Shown here in pieces: positions 1 to 11,603 of a stretch of DNA of 64,000 nucleotides. The DNA comes from Branchiostoma floridae (lineage: Eukaryota; Chordata; Leptocardii; Amphioxiformes; Branchiostomatidae), in the NCBI RefSeq assembly GCF_000003815.2, contig NC_049980.1:17103912-17167911 (forward strand), given 5' to 3'. Below the pieces are notes generated by a model. It did not search any database. It was not told the origin of the DNA and worked only from the letters and a program-made list of their open reading frames with translations. A program made the translations under genes and the position numbers. Every line of letters begins with the position of its first letter. The first letter of the stretch is position 1.

Positions 1-257
1 AGGCTAAGAATAATATGTGTATATTTCTGGACAATTTATTTTTCGTTATTGCAAAAAGCCCAGTGAGGCCCTGGGTTTTTTAAATGTGACCCTACTACTT
101 GCAAGGTGACAGAAACAATTTGACTGCATGAAGATTTTTTTCATTTACAGGATGACTACCAGACATACTTGACTAAAACTTTTGGACATATTCCTCAAGT
201 GAGGTTTCAAATCTCCAGGACTCGGTGCTTAAAAGAGCAAATCATCAACAGAAAGAA

Positions 258-3200
258 ATGTCCGAACCTCAACCACGTGGCCATGGGTACAGGAGTCTGC
301 CCCGTGCTCGCCGCTTTACGTATGGTGTTGGCCATATGCTGAATGACCTCTGTGCTTCCATGTGGTTCTCGTACCTCCTGGTCTACTTCCACAAGGTTGT
401 CAACTTTTCTAACGTACTGGCTGGCCAGCTGCTCATGGTGGGACAAGTCAGCGATGCCCTGTGTACACCGTTTGTCGGATACGAGTCAGACAGAACAAAA
501 AGTGGTTGTGGGTATGGAAGGAGGAAGATCTGGCACCTCGTAGGTAAGATATTACTAACATATACGATTCTGTCCATCATGTACTACAAAATGCCCAGCT
601 AGGAAAGGTAAAGGAAACATTTTTGCATGTCATGTACCAGTACAAATGATAAATTTTTGGAAAAGACTAAATGTTAAAACAGTAGAAAGAGTCTGACATA
701 CGTTAACATCATATACTCCAAAACTACTGCTTTGAGGGTAACTACTTAATCAGTTAAAAATAGGTCATGTATTCAATACTTTGGAAGAGCGTTTCACATT
801 TTCTCTTGTCCCACCACAGGTACAGTGTGTGTAGCATGTAGTTTTCCCTTCATCTTCAACCTGTGCATCACCTGTTCAAAGTCTCCAGACTGGGCACAGT
901 TCATCTACTACGCACCGTTTGTAGTCATCTTTCAGTTTGGCTGGGCGTCCACACAGATCTCCCACCTGGCACTCATTCCAGACTTGGCCAGCAGCCCCTC
1001 ACTGCGAGTGGAACTCAATGCTATCAGGTCTGTCTTGTTACTAAACTACTTTGTATGAGAAATTCAGCCAAAACTGTATTTCCATGTGTTCTATTGGCCC
1101 GTGATGATAATCTATTGGAGGCTTCTCTAAATTTGCCGTTGCTCTGTGCATTTGCCACTTTGGGTTTCCTTTGTTTTTGAAAATTTGAAGTTGTCAAGGT
1201 TACTTGATTCTTCCAAACTAGGACCATCAAAGATCTAGGAACACAGTCTTTTGTTAAAGTCTAGTCGAACCGGCAGTGCAGTAATGGGAAAAGAAGACAG
1301 CGTAGCACAGTGGTAGTGTATTCGGCCCGTGACCGAGAGGTCGCCGGTTCAAATCCGCTTGCTGTGTTGCCGGTCTTGTGCCCTTGGGAAAGGCACTTTA
1401 TACGACTTTCCTCACTTTACTCAAGTGAAAAATGAGTCGTCCCTCGGATAGGACGTTAAATGGAGGTCCCGTGTATGAGGAGAGCCATACCCTATGCACG
1501 TTAAAGAACCCGCCACATGTGCGAACATCCACCCGAGCGGATCAAACCATTCCGGCCAAAATAGGGGTAGGGAATCTCCCGAGCAGCCCTCGTAACCCCT
1601 GCCTCGCCTATTGGCTCAGTTAGTCCTCACTCATAGTGAGAAATTGGGCTGATCTCAATCATGATGTTTCTGACCTAGAGCGAAGAGTTGCTGTTACAGT
1701 TCCAATCATGTAACCCGTAACCTTGAGTGGCCTTCAGGCCTTGTTACGTGGTGACCATTGAGTAAAAAAAAAAAAAAAAAAAAAAAAAAGCACATTCCAC
1801 TGCAAACACAACACGGCCGGGGGACATGAGAAAAAGGTCACAATCTTCCCCACCAACCTCAGCTGGGAGAGATTCCCCAGCATAGATTCCTAACTGCCTG
1901 ATGTAGATCCATATGGAATCCAAACTGATTATTGCTAATTTTGATGATTTCTCAGGTATGCGTTTACAGTACTTGCGAATGTGGCAGTGTATGCTATAGC
2001 CTGGTTGCTCCTTGGTTTAGAGGACAGGTCCAACCATCATGACCTTTCACCTGAAGATGCAGATGAATTTAGGGTAAGTTTGGATATAGTTTTGAGTATC
2101 AGGTACTATGATGTAGCAATACTGAAAATGTCATCAGTGGTTGTGTTTTGTTTGCCTCTTGATTCTTGATGATGTTGCATTGTCACTTGAATGTATAGCT
2201 TCAACTTCCTTATGCATGTTTACAGTCTGTACTTTGTTGCTCTATGTGCACAATTGATTAAGTGCTGCTAAAAATGTCTTGAACTGATGGTCTGCCATCT
2301 GTACTAGTAGTCAGTTAGTAGTTATTAGAAATTTAGAAAATCAATATCCCATCCACTTTAACTGTACACATAGATATATTCAAACTGTTGATAAATGTTC
2401 CAACTTGTTTGATATTCCTGCCAGTTTTAATGTCTTAATATTTAAAATTCTTTCCTCCAGAACCTTGCCTTTATTGCCATCGGTATTGGGCTATTATTCT
2501 CCTTCATCTTTCACATGGGAACTAAGGAACCACTCCGGCCCAATAGAGCAGAGAGTGTGACAGAGGATGAACCTATCATTCAGGTACGTATTGTATCAGA
2601 CTTTTGTTTGCTGTATTGACAGATATAATCATCCTTCAATAGTTGAATAGAATAGAAAGGAAAGAATTAAAATGTAGAGTCTACATAGCAACTAGAATGT
2701 AGAGCCTACATAACAACTGAGCATTATAGAAGGAAACAGAGAAGTCCTATATCTTGTTCCTAGTTGGTGTTACATGCTTTGGTAAGATGTTAGAATTATC
2801 ATGTGAAGTTTTATGTTTATGAAGAATTAGACAACGTTGAGTTGTGTTCATGTTTCCTATCCTGCAATATAGTAACAAATATGGATTAAACCATGAAATG
2901 ATGTTTGTTTACAGGAGGATGAAGAAAATGAACTCATTGTTAAGAAGAAAATCAGGAGAAAAAAAATGAGCTGGAAATGTTGGCTAAAAGAGGTCCAGTT
3001 TTACCAGGTGAGCACACACTGCATTAAGACTGCATATGGTATATTTGCAAGATGAAGTTTCTGACAGACCTGGATAACGATAAAAATGGCATGTTGCAAG
3101 TATCCTTCTTCAGGAAGATATTTTTTTATCATCAATCATGCAAATATGTTACAATTAACATAATCTATTGCCTGGTGGTATTCACTTTTATCTAACCTAC

Positions 3201-6200
3201 ATGTGGCACTGCTATGAGTATGCCATCATTTGTTACTAAGTAATTATACAATTTTCTCATTAATTCTCAATTAATGTTCCTCTTGAACCAAGCTACATAC
3301 AGTATGACATTTCTGTCAATCAGCACTATATGAATGCTGCCAGTGTTAAGTTGGTCATCAACATGTTACCTAATTGTAAAACATCATTAAAATCCATTCA
3401 CCCCTACACAACATAGCCTATTTGAAAGTCTGCAGCAGAAATGCTCCCTCCAGTTAAAAAGAAAGCCCGAACTTATGTCTCTTATTTCCAAGCACAAGAG
3501 CTGTCTACCACCCAAACATAATGACCTCAGCTTGCATAGAACACAAAATATCAAAACCAGAAGTTCTGCTGCAGTACAAAAGAAAGCTGCCAGGGGTCCA
3601 AGATCTTTTCTCGATCGGACATGACCCAACGACATACAATCAATCCATAGCTTCTTGAGTTATAGTGCTAAACAACATACATACAATACAAACATACATT
3701 CAAACATACATTCTAAAGAAAACATAACCTTGGCAAAAGCAACAGTTACTGTAGGGTTGTCAGTAGGTGAGTTTCTAACAGCCTGGAACTCCTTGTCCTT
3801 TGAACCTTAACTTGAAAGTGTATCAATTCCAACACAGTTGTACTACTTACACATTTTCATTGTATGTTCAATATTCTGCTGCTAGGTGGCTCTTCTATAC
3901 ATGTGCACAAGGTTGATGGTGAACATGTCACAAGTATACATGCCACTTTACCTCACGGACACTCTCAACTTGGACAAGGTAGGCCGTCAGACAAGTGCCT
4001 TTTTATCACTTCTACAGATACAAAGAATAGATATAGTGTCTTTGTACCTTTTCATTACAGATCCTTATGCCTATAGACTGTGGATTGTCTTCTATGTTCT
4101 CTTTTGAATGTCTTATGTTTTATTTGCATCTTCACAGGCTTACATTGCAACCATACCTCTGGTCACGTACTTGAGTGGCTTTTTGTCTTCCTTTGCCATG
4201 AAGGCAGTCAACAAAGCAGTGGGAAGGAAGGTAAGGCACACCTGTCAAAGTAACGTCTACTGTCTTAATACCACTATGTTTATGGCATTTCCTCAAGTGA
4301 TACCGATTAAGTAAGGACACAGTTCATCATTTTGCCAAGTTACTGTCCATGTTATAGGTTACCGTTACCACTTAAGGCACTGGCACTTATGCTTTGTTTT
4401 TTTATTGACTCTCTAGGCCTGCAAATAACAGCATATCACAATTTTAAGACATTCCCAAAATGTGCTGGGAATGGGTATGCTCAGACCAGGGTGACAAAAA
4501 TCTGCCAGGAAGAGTACTCATCTTGCAGTTAACCATACGTACCTCTATACAGCAGCTGTTTTTCTTTCCTTGTCTGGTAGAAAGTGTTCAAAATATGATA
4601 CTCAGCCAAGTCATTGTGGTGATTTTATTGTAGATTCCTGACATCTGTATTGTTTCCTTCCCTCAGATGACATTTTTCCTGGGAGTGATGTGTGTGCTGT
4701 TTGCCTGTGATTGGATGTGGGTGCCCAACATCGGACTGCAAGTTTACGGAGCAGCTGTGCTGCTTGGTGTCGGGGGTTCCACTGTTCTGGTTACGTCCCT
4801 GTCCATGACTGCTGATCTTATAGGCGAAAACCTGGTCAGTTAGTACTTAAAGGGCCTTAACTTATTAATCAGCTGGTTTTTAACATGGCAACTGTACACA
4901 CTAATTGTTAACCTAATACAGTAACATTACCTGTGAAAATTTGTTTTGAAATTTCAATAACATTACATATTCTAATTGAGAACTTCATCCAGTAACATTA
5001 CATATTCAATAATGTTGTGTAAAGTAGATACAGTGGATTTATTCTTCATGTTAACCAACATTTTTCACATTGAGCTACATAATTCTCATTTAGAGCTTTA
5101 ATTCAGCCTGTCATCTGTTACATTTTAAAAAATTAAACGTTAAAAAAGGAACTGTGAATAGTATGTGGCATCCATGTATTGCTGTTAGAAAGGTGGCATG
5201 AGATACTTTTTGGGTGAACATTTTCAGGCCTGTCTGACTGAATTGTTGAACAAGGATGTTTTTCAGTCTCTGTCGTTATAATCTTTTTGCAGGAAAGTGG
5301 TGCTTTTGTGTATGGAGCAATGAGCTTTACTGACAAACTGTCCAACGGGCTGGCTGTCACTCTAGTACAAACACTACATCCGTGCTCAGACGAGAAGTAA
5401 GTATTGTCTAGCAAGTACTCAAATCTGTACATTAGGCACTGACGTTAGGACTACCTCTACATAAAGACCATCTGGCTAATGTGACTGCTTTTTGATGGTT
5501 CCTAACATAATTTCCCCATTGACACAAACATCACAAATGTGTACAGTGACCACTTATCCACATAGACATACCAGTAGCTGCGTGTGTTTTGCCAAGATGA
5601 CCAAGAAAGACTACCATGATTTTTCTGCAGTGCATGCATTATGGGCCAAGGTAAACGCGAGTAAACTACTGGAAAATAATGAATTGAAAATTTTCTGATG
5701 CTGTCCTTTAACTAGGATTATCATAGATGTTTGCTTATTGAGGGAATTCATTATGTCTCTGTTGTCTGATGTGTCAAAATGGAGTTCAGTTTATCTAACA
5801 AAATCATGATCCAAGATTATTGTGTTACTTGTTGTCTAATCTATGTTGCTTGTTGTTTTTAATTTCTAAGAGTTAGTGATTTGATCTAATTTGTTTTGCT
5901 ATCTTGCTATGGCAACCAGCTTCCTTACTGTCTGATTTAATCTTATCCTTGTGATCCTTTACAGTACAATGTGTAAGCAAGCACCATGTGATTCAACAGA
6001 AAGGCAAGGCAACTAATTTCCTTGTCTCAGAGATTTCTGATATTTTCTTTGCAATTCATGTCATATATTCGCACATTTTGCAGCTGCTTGGTGAATCTTA
6101 TTATTTACAGTATGCTTGAAAAAACTTTTATTTTGGAAACAGCTGATTATTGATGTCATCCATTTAGTCAATGTGTCAAATCAACATGGCCTTATGTAAA

Positions 6201-9200
6201 GTCTCTTCCCACTAATGGTACTGCCCTCTAACTGTCCCATCTTGATCTGCAGTGTGTGCTGTGATGCCTGTCAGTCATACTACCAGGAGGTTATGGTGTT
6301 TGTGCCAGGAGGCGTGGGGTTACTTGCTCTATTGGTATTGGCAACCATGATCTTTAAACCCATAGGCATCAAAACAGAAGGTATGTCATCAGTATCTATC
6401 TGCTTTCTTGCCTTATTGTGCCCTAATGCTTTGATATTTTTATCCATGAATCTTCTCAATAGCCTGGAGTCCAGCCTTGTTAGCTTTGGTTTGCTCCCGG
6501 TGGGGTGGTGGTCATCTCAAGCCAATCATATTGACATCTTCCTTATCACCTAACAGTATCTAAATTCACATCCACATTTCTGACTCTTTCTTGTTGAAAT
6601 GTGCAAAACGCCATCACGAGTCTTTGTGACTTGGTATGGAACAAATTACCATTGTTTAATGGTTTTTTAGTTATTTATTTAACATAAGAGAAGAAATTTA
6701 AGCTGCTGAGTTTCTAGATATCCCTACATACGTCCTGATACAATTTATACCTAAACAATGTTGCTAAGTACAGTAAATAGTTCGGAAGAAAAAAACAGCC
6801 TCACACTCACAGACAACTCCTGTCCATTAGTACTAGTAGAAGTAGTAACTATTCTAGATATAGAGGTAGTAAAGCATCCTAAATGTAGTTAAAATATTGC
6901 AGTTAGTGCAATTCTGTTTTAGAACAAACAGTTTGACAAAGTAACTTGATTTGCATGGCCCTAGTATACTTTTCTTAACAAAGAGGATGGGCGTCATTTC
7001 TATCAAGGTGTGATGCATGAAAAAAGTATGCAACAGTCTGATGGAGGTGAAGTGGAGACTCTTCAACAAACATGCCAAAGTTCTGACTCTGAGGTGTGAT
7101 AGAATGCATGAGGAGGCATCTAAACACAATCAAGTAATGTTCTATTTTGTTTAATTTGTTTTTTTATAGATTAATCATAAGAAGACACAGTGATGATGAA
7201 CTCTACATCAAACTTAGAATTAAAACTTACAATGACAAATGGCAATAGAGCATTTGAAAAAAGTGAAAGTAAAACAACATCACGCTTAAAATTGTGAAGG
7301 ATTTATACGTAGAAAAGTTCAAATTGAAATGTTTGGTATTGACAATACAAGTTTTGTTTCACCTTAAAATCAAAATATTTCTGAGAGTTCCTTGGGACAG
7401 GAAAGGTGAACCTTGAGGATGGAGCACACTAGTTTTGTAGACAAGGTTCACCCTTCCCTAGATGTAGGTCGGGCAGTATAATAGGACGTGAACAATGCTT
7501 TCACATTGACACTCATAGATACATGCACGGCTTGGGGACTAAATTATGTGCAGATAGAGACCATTCCGAGACACCATGAGGGTTTTTAGACAATAATTGT
7601 AATAAGTTGGAATTATTTTGAATAAAAGAATATCTAAGCCCCAACAGTTATGATTTTTTCAAAAAAATTAATATGGAATTTTGAATCTATTTGAATTCTT
7701 TTGAATACCTTGGAAACATTTTGAAAGAGATCACACGAAAATCTCTTTATTTACAATAATTTTCAAACATCTGCAGGATTCTTTCACTTTTAGAAATATT
7801 TACAAAAAATGGTAAACCTTGCCAAATGGTAGAATTCATTTATTGCCCCATAAAAGTTAGCCCCTTTTGTCTGCCTGGTATATTTTTAGATTTCACTGGT
7901 GGGCACTGGTGGGTCCTTTGTGGTAGGCTATTGACATGACACCCAACCATAATTTGCAAAGGATGTGTGAATTGCTTTCCTCCTAGCCCACAGACCCAAT
8001 ATTACAAAAAATGGTAGAAAATGGTAAATAATGGCAAAATGCTGTTACCATTGTTTACAAATTCTTAGAAGTATTCTGTTCCACATCGTGAATATTTCAA
8101 AGGTTTTACAGACCGGGGAAAATATTAAGAAAGTTCAAATAGCATTAGAAATATTTCAAAAGTATAAAATCTCCTGGACATATAATTGAAAACAATTGAA
8201 AACATTTGTAAATGATGGCAACCCTCGTGGTGACTTGGAATCGACTCTAACTATTTCATTTAAAAAAATTATAAATTGGTAGTTTCTTCAATTGGTCATG
8301 CTATCTCCATCCATCCTAGCTTAAGTTTAGACTGAAATCTTTCTACTAATAAAAACTGATTTAGAATAGGGTGTATTGCAACATATCTTCAGCTGATACA
8401 GTGAACTCAGCTGGAAGAACATTACTTGTAGAGCATAAAGCTCTAATTTTCTTTTAAAAATCTAATATGTGAGAATAGGTCAATTCCATGGCCTCGCCCA
8501 CCTTGGTAAAAATGTGTAAATATACAGCATAAAAACAGAAAAATGCAAATATTTGACAGACATGCTGCACACTCTCTCTGCGGTCAAACTGCCAATTGCT
8601 ATGCCGTCATGGATTGAACTGATAGTTGTGATTGACAGTCAGAATCAATCTATTCTGGAACATTGCATTCTGTTGTGCAATAGATAGCACTCATGGTAAG
8701 CTGCCTGTCACATGCTATAGCCTCTACCTGGCTCCACATGTTGCTGGAAATAGTAGAAATTGGCCAAGTACACACACCAGAGAATTTGACTGGCCCAAAA
8801 CTATACATGCACACACAAATGTAGTTAGTGACATAGGGAGGGCGTGCCAACTCCTCTGGTGTGTTGTATGTCTATTTGGCCAATATCTACCATTTTCAGC
8901 AACATGTGGAGCCTGATATACCTCTGGTATTAGTTGGAAACAATTTTTCAAAGGGAATTATCCATTTAGAATTTTAAGATGGCTGGAACTACTGAATTTT
9001 CTATCACTGCATTACTGTGCATTTGATTTACATCATCATGTATCACACCTTTTTCTCAAATTTGATTTCTCTTTTTTCACTACCAAAATAAGAGCAATTT
9101 GATTATCAGCTGTTTTACTATTCATTTTCATTTGATCAGTCATCACAGAACGTCAGCTGGACAACAGTGCAGAGCATGTAGCAGTGGATTATGGTGCGGT

Positions 9201-9234
9201 TAACTCTACACAAGTGGAACAGGAACAACACTGA
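258..9234 (+). CDS. MFSD12: MFSD12, major facilitator superfamily lysosomal/melanosomal transporter, 11 exons
   Basis: Coding exons read from GT-AG sites with matching phases: 258-543, 820-1027, 1956-2073, 2461-2583, 2915-3007, 3886-3978, 4138-4230, 4667-4834, 5293-5396, 6253-6380, 9140-9234; 1509 nt, 502 residues. The N-terminus carries the family block [17 protein letters not shown], then [18 protein letters not shown] and [10 protein letters not shown], the signature of MFSD12 (human protein about 480 residues). Hydrophobic segments run throughout except for an acidic/lysine-rich loop encoded around 2530-2990. The exon at 5293 encodes [19 protein letters not shown], and the next exon a CCDAC cluster, both typical. 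In mammals MFSD12 is needed for cysteine import into lysosomes and melanosomes and affects pigmentation; the same role here is inferred. The ATG at 258 fits the family start, but the frame is open upstream to an acceptor at 149-150, so an upstream exon lies outside the window. ATTAAA at 9336 is a possible poly(A) signal. Confidence 0.95.
1297..1789 (+). mobile_element. tRNA-derived SINE in MFSD12 intron 2
   Basis: The head contains an RNA polymerase III box A-like stretch (about 1303-1313, TAGCACAGTGG) and a box B at 1346-1356 (GGTTCAAATCC), the spacing of a tRNA-derived promoter. A body of about 400 bp follows, including TTGTGCCCTTGGGAAAGGCA, a segment shared by SINEs of several marine invertebrates (from memory, not searched). 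It ends in a 26-base A tail at 1764-1789. The order head, body, poly(A) fixes the plus orientation. No convincing target-site duplication was found next to the A tail. The long unbroken A run suggests a fairly young insertion. Confidence 0.82.
3380..3640 (+). mobile_element. possible 3' fragment of a LINE in MFSD12 intron 5
   Basis: One plus-strand frame stays open from about 3400 to a stop at 3623 and encodes a basic peptide ending [20 protein letters not shown] then PRSFLDRT. This resembles the low-complexity arginine/serine tail after the reverse transcriptase of many CR1/L2/RTE-type LINEs. It is followed by a short ACATACA/ATACAAACATAC array at about 3670-3720, a usual LINE 3' end. No catalytic reverse transcriptase motif lies within the fragment, so the family is not assigned. 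The coding exons on either side of it are intact. Confidence 0.35.
7556..8248. mobile_element. degenerate inverted-repeat DNA element in MFSD12 intron 10
   Basis: The left end reads AGAGACCATTCCGAGACACC followed by ATGAGGGTT. The reverse complement of the right end reads AGAGTCGATTCCAAGTCACC followed by ACGAGGGTT. This is a roughly 29-bp terminal inverted repeat with a handful of mismatches, enclosing about 690 bp of AT-rich non-coding DNA. No transposase frame is present. Target duplication is unclear. It is best described as an old MITE-like element; superfamily unknown. Confidence 0.6.
8730..8913. repeat. long imperfect hairpin (foldback) in MFSD12 intron 10
   Basis: The arms at 8730-8782 and 8854-8913 are inverted copies: the left begins GGCTCCACATGTTGCTGGAA and the reverse complement of the right begins GGCTCCACATGTTGCTGAAA. 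Both continue through TTGGCCAA and a CACACCAGAG end. The loop is about 70 bp. The arms reach the ends of the element, so it could be a tiny foldback transposon, or an inverted duplication. No flanking direct repeat was identified. Confidence 0.7.
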
Positions 9235-10421
9235 TGTCTCTCTTTTACCTGTAATTTTTCAGGGATTAAAGGTATAAATGCCATCTTCTGGAGCTGAGTC
9301 TGTCATGTAATACAAAGACATTCATTTTGAAACAGATTAAAAGGGCTATATTGTTTTATTACTCAAGTGTTACTGGTTTAGATAAAGTCTATACATGTAT
9401 AGGGAGATTACTATATTGGATATAACTGGACATTGAAAAAATATGTGTCACTGGCCTGTGAAATGCCAGTTTTTGTGCATTTCTAGTCTTGCTAGCCCAC
9501 CAGGTCGGACCTGGTACATGTAGATGACCTAAAAAAATCAGTGGACCAGATTTTGGACTGATCAGAAAATGGACAGATGATATCGGCAGGCATCCGCATG
9601 AAAAAAAGGTAGAGTCTGTTGTCATTTCTACCAAATTTCAGACAAACGCACAATGATAGTTAGCCTTGTTTCATGAATATATGATTTTAGAATGCCAGTG
9701 GGAATCAGATACTCCACCAGGCACATTCATTTGTGGTGAAATGGACAATCAAGACATCTGTACTGAACTGTACCTGAAGTTTCTGTACCAGTACCCACCC
9801 CTAATGGAGGCCAATAGCGTAGATACCTTCCAAACAAGGAATAGCCAATAGGAAATGTTTTCTCATGCCTGGAAGAAAGCAATAAGAACCAAGTTATCAA
9901 AGAAATCTGAGTATTGCACAAGTCAAACAGTAATGGCAATAAGATTTCTCTAATTGGATCAGCTTTTATATGTCAGTCTTGTTATGTATGCTGCCTAGGT
10001 CAGCTTAGTGAAATTTGTAGTACCTACATATGATTACATGTGCAATTTTGCAAGGACATTGCCATAACCATTTTGTCCCATGGAGGAAACTATTGTGTAC
10101 ATTTGATATTTTACTAATTATGATTTTCCAACAAAATTTAATGAATGTAACATACATTACGTAAATATCTAAAGCTTTTGAACAATGTCAATCTTTAGTA
10201 CATGTAAATGTTGTGTAGAATTTTGTTTAATTCTGAATCCTGCACATACCTTTTCAGGTTATTAGGTAGACGTGAATGTGCATTTTGTGGAATACATACT
10301 TTGATGTTTTGGGAGTAGACTGTGTAACACAAACTCCATTGTGCGGGGCTGTTACTGGCCCCTCCTCCCTCTAGGTGGCTGTCCTTATGTTAGGCAACCA
10401 GCTATAAGCATTATGCAGTAC
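9235..10421. other. MFSD12 3' UTR and intergenic DNA
   Basis: This is AT-rich DNA with no recognisable coding exon. The first few hundred bases are likely MFSD12 3' UTR, with ATTAAA motifs near 9265 and 9336. Short open frames here have no family features. Confidence 0.6.
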
Positions 10422-11049
10422 TGGCAAGGAATCGGACATAGAAAAACATGACCCATTTCAGAACTTTACTTTAGCCGTGTCTGTAAAGTGTAAATGTAAG
10501 CTTTGGAAAAAGAGCCTCGAATTTTTCAGGGCCTGTGTGCTAAGATAGCCGTGTCTGTAAAGTGTAAAGTGTAAGATTAGGAAAGGCCTCCATTTTTTTC
10601 TCAGCCTGTAATGTGGTTAATGAGCCGTGTCCGTGTAAAGTGTAAGATTTGGAAATAAGCCTCTTTTTTTTCGCTTGGCCTGTGTGCTTATGATAAAAGC
10701 GTCTGTAAAGTGTAAAGTGTAAGGTTTGGAAATATTTCTTTTCTCAGGACCTCTGTTTTATGGGAGAGCCTGTGTCTGCAAGATGTAACTAATGTCTTTT
10801 TCTCGGAGCATTTCTCCGTTGTTGAACGTAGATTGTGGTATATAGATGACCCGTGCCTGAAAGATAAAATACGTAAGATTTGGTATAAAGACAACAATGT
10901 CTAGGACAGCATAAGAAAAGGAGGTTACATAACCTTTCAAATTAGTCTTGCCTAAACATTGAATTCCCTTGGGTGCTGTATTCTTCAGTGTAAAGTTATT
11001 TGTAAAGTTCTGAAATGGGTCATGTTTTTCTATGTCCGATTTCTTGCCA
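10422..11049. mobile_element. foldback-type element with near-identical 48-bp arms
   Basis: The sequence at 10422-10469 (starting TGGCAAGGAATCGGACATAG) is the reverse complement of 11002-11049 with a single mismatch in 48 positions. Weaker inverted similarity extends outward to about 10398 and 11084. Between the arms lies a tandem array (10474 to about 10885). Inverted arms enclosing internal tandem repeats are the hallmark of foldback elements. There is no open frame for a transposase, so it would depend on another element. The near-perfect arms suggest recent movement or gene conversion. No clean target duplication was found. Confidence 0.72.
10474..10885 (+). repeat. minisatellite-like tandem array inside the foldback element
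   Basis: Five to six units of about 66-84 bp start near 10474, 10558, 10624, 10697, 10768 and more weakly 10850. Each opens with a variant of GCCGTGTCTGTAAAGTGTAA and continues with GTAAGATTTGGAAA-like sequence, then a pyrimidine-rich tail and a GGCCTGTGTGC-like block. Units differ by small indels. Confidence 0.75.
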
Positions 11050-11431
11050 TATATAGCATTATGTATAGCAGATTTATGACTGGTGCACACAGTTTGTATA
11101 AGATACAGGAGAGGAAATTGTAGACTCAATAGTTAATATTTTACTAGTGCACTGCTCAGTTAAAAACCATGGTGTACACAGTGCCAATTATATAGTGCTG
11201 GAAATTAGACAAGCCAGTAGATCAAACATAAATTTGAACCCATCTGTGCCCAACGTCAGCTATATATATTTATGCATTCATGTATTAAACTTTACCAGAG
11301 AAGATCTGTCATATTTTGAAATATTTGAAATATCCATTAGAATTCAATATATGTTTACTTACAATGCTGCTGGCCAGAATATACCTTACAACAGTAGTTA
11401 GTACATGTATCTCTCATATATAGTCATAATC

Positions 11432-11603
11432 CCACCAGGTGCCATAATACTGCTACATGAGAAGTATACATGAATTGAATGTACAAATCCAGCATCAGTA
11501 ATCCTGAGGTATTAACACCTCAGATATTTTAGGTGTTAAAGACAGTCTTGAGAAGGCCTCTATAACAATGTTTTTCATATGACAGTATTATGGCACCTGA
11601 TGG
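11432..11603. mobile_element. 172-bp MITE with about 30-bp terminal inverted repeats
   Basis: The left end CCACCAGGTGCCATAATACT and the reverse complement of the right end CCATCAGGTGCCATAATACT match except at one position, and similarity continues about 10 bp inward. The interior contains a further palindrome, GAGGTATTAACACCTC. There is no coding capacity. The flanks are AT-rich (ATAAT/AATTA), so a TA- or TTA-type target site is possible but not certain. It is a non-autonomous DNA transposon of unassigned superfamily. Confidence 0.78.

Noticed and set aside
1301-1375. possible functional tRNA gene
   Set aside because: Boxes A and B are present, but the sequence does not fold as a clean cloverleaf and continues into a SINE body with an A tail.
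8857-11085. possible single large inverted-repeat element covering the MFSD12 last exon
   Set aside because: The hairpin at 8730-8913 and the foldback at 10422-11049 have unrelated arms, so they are separate.
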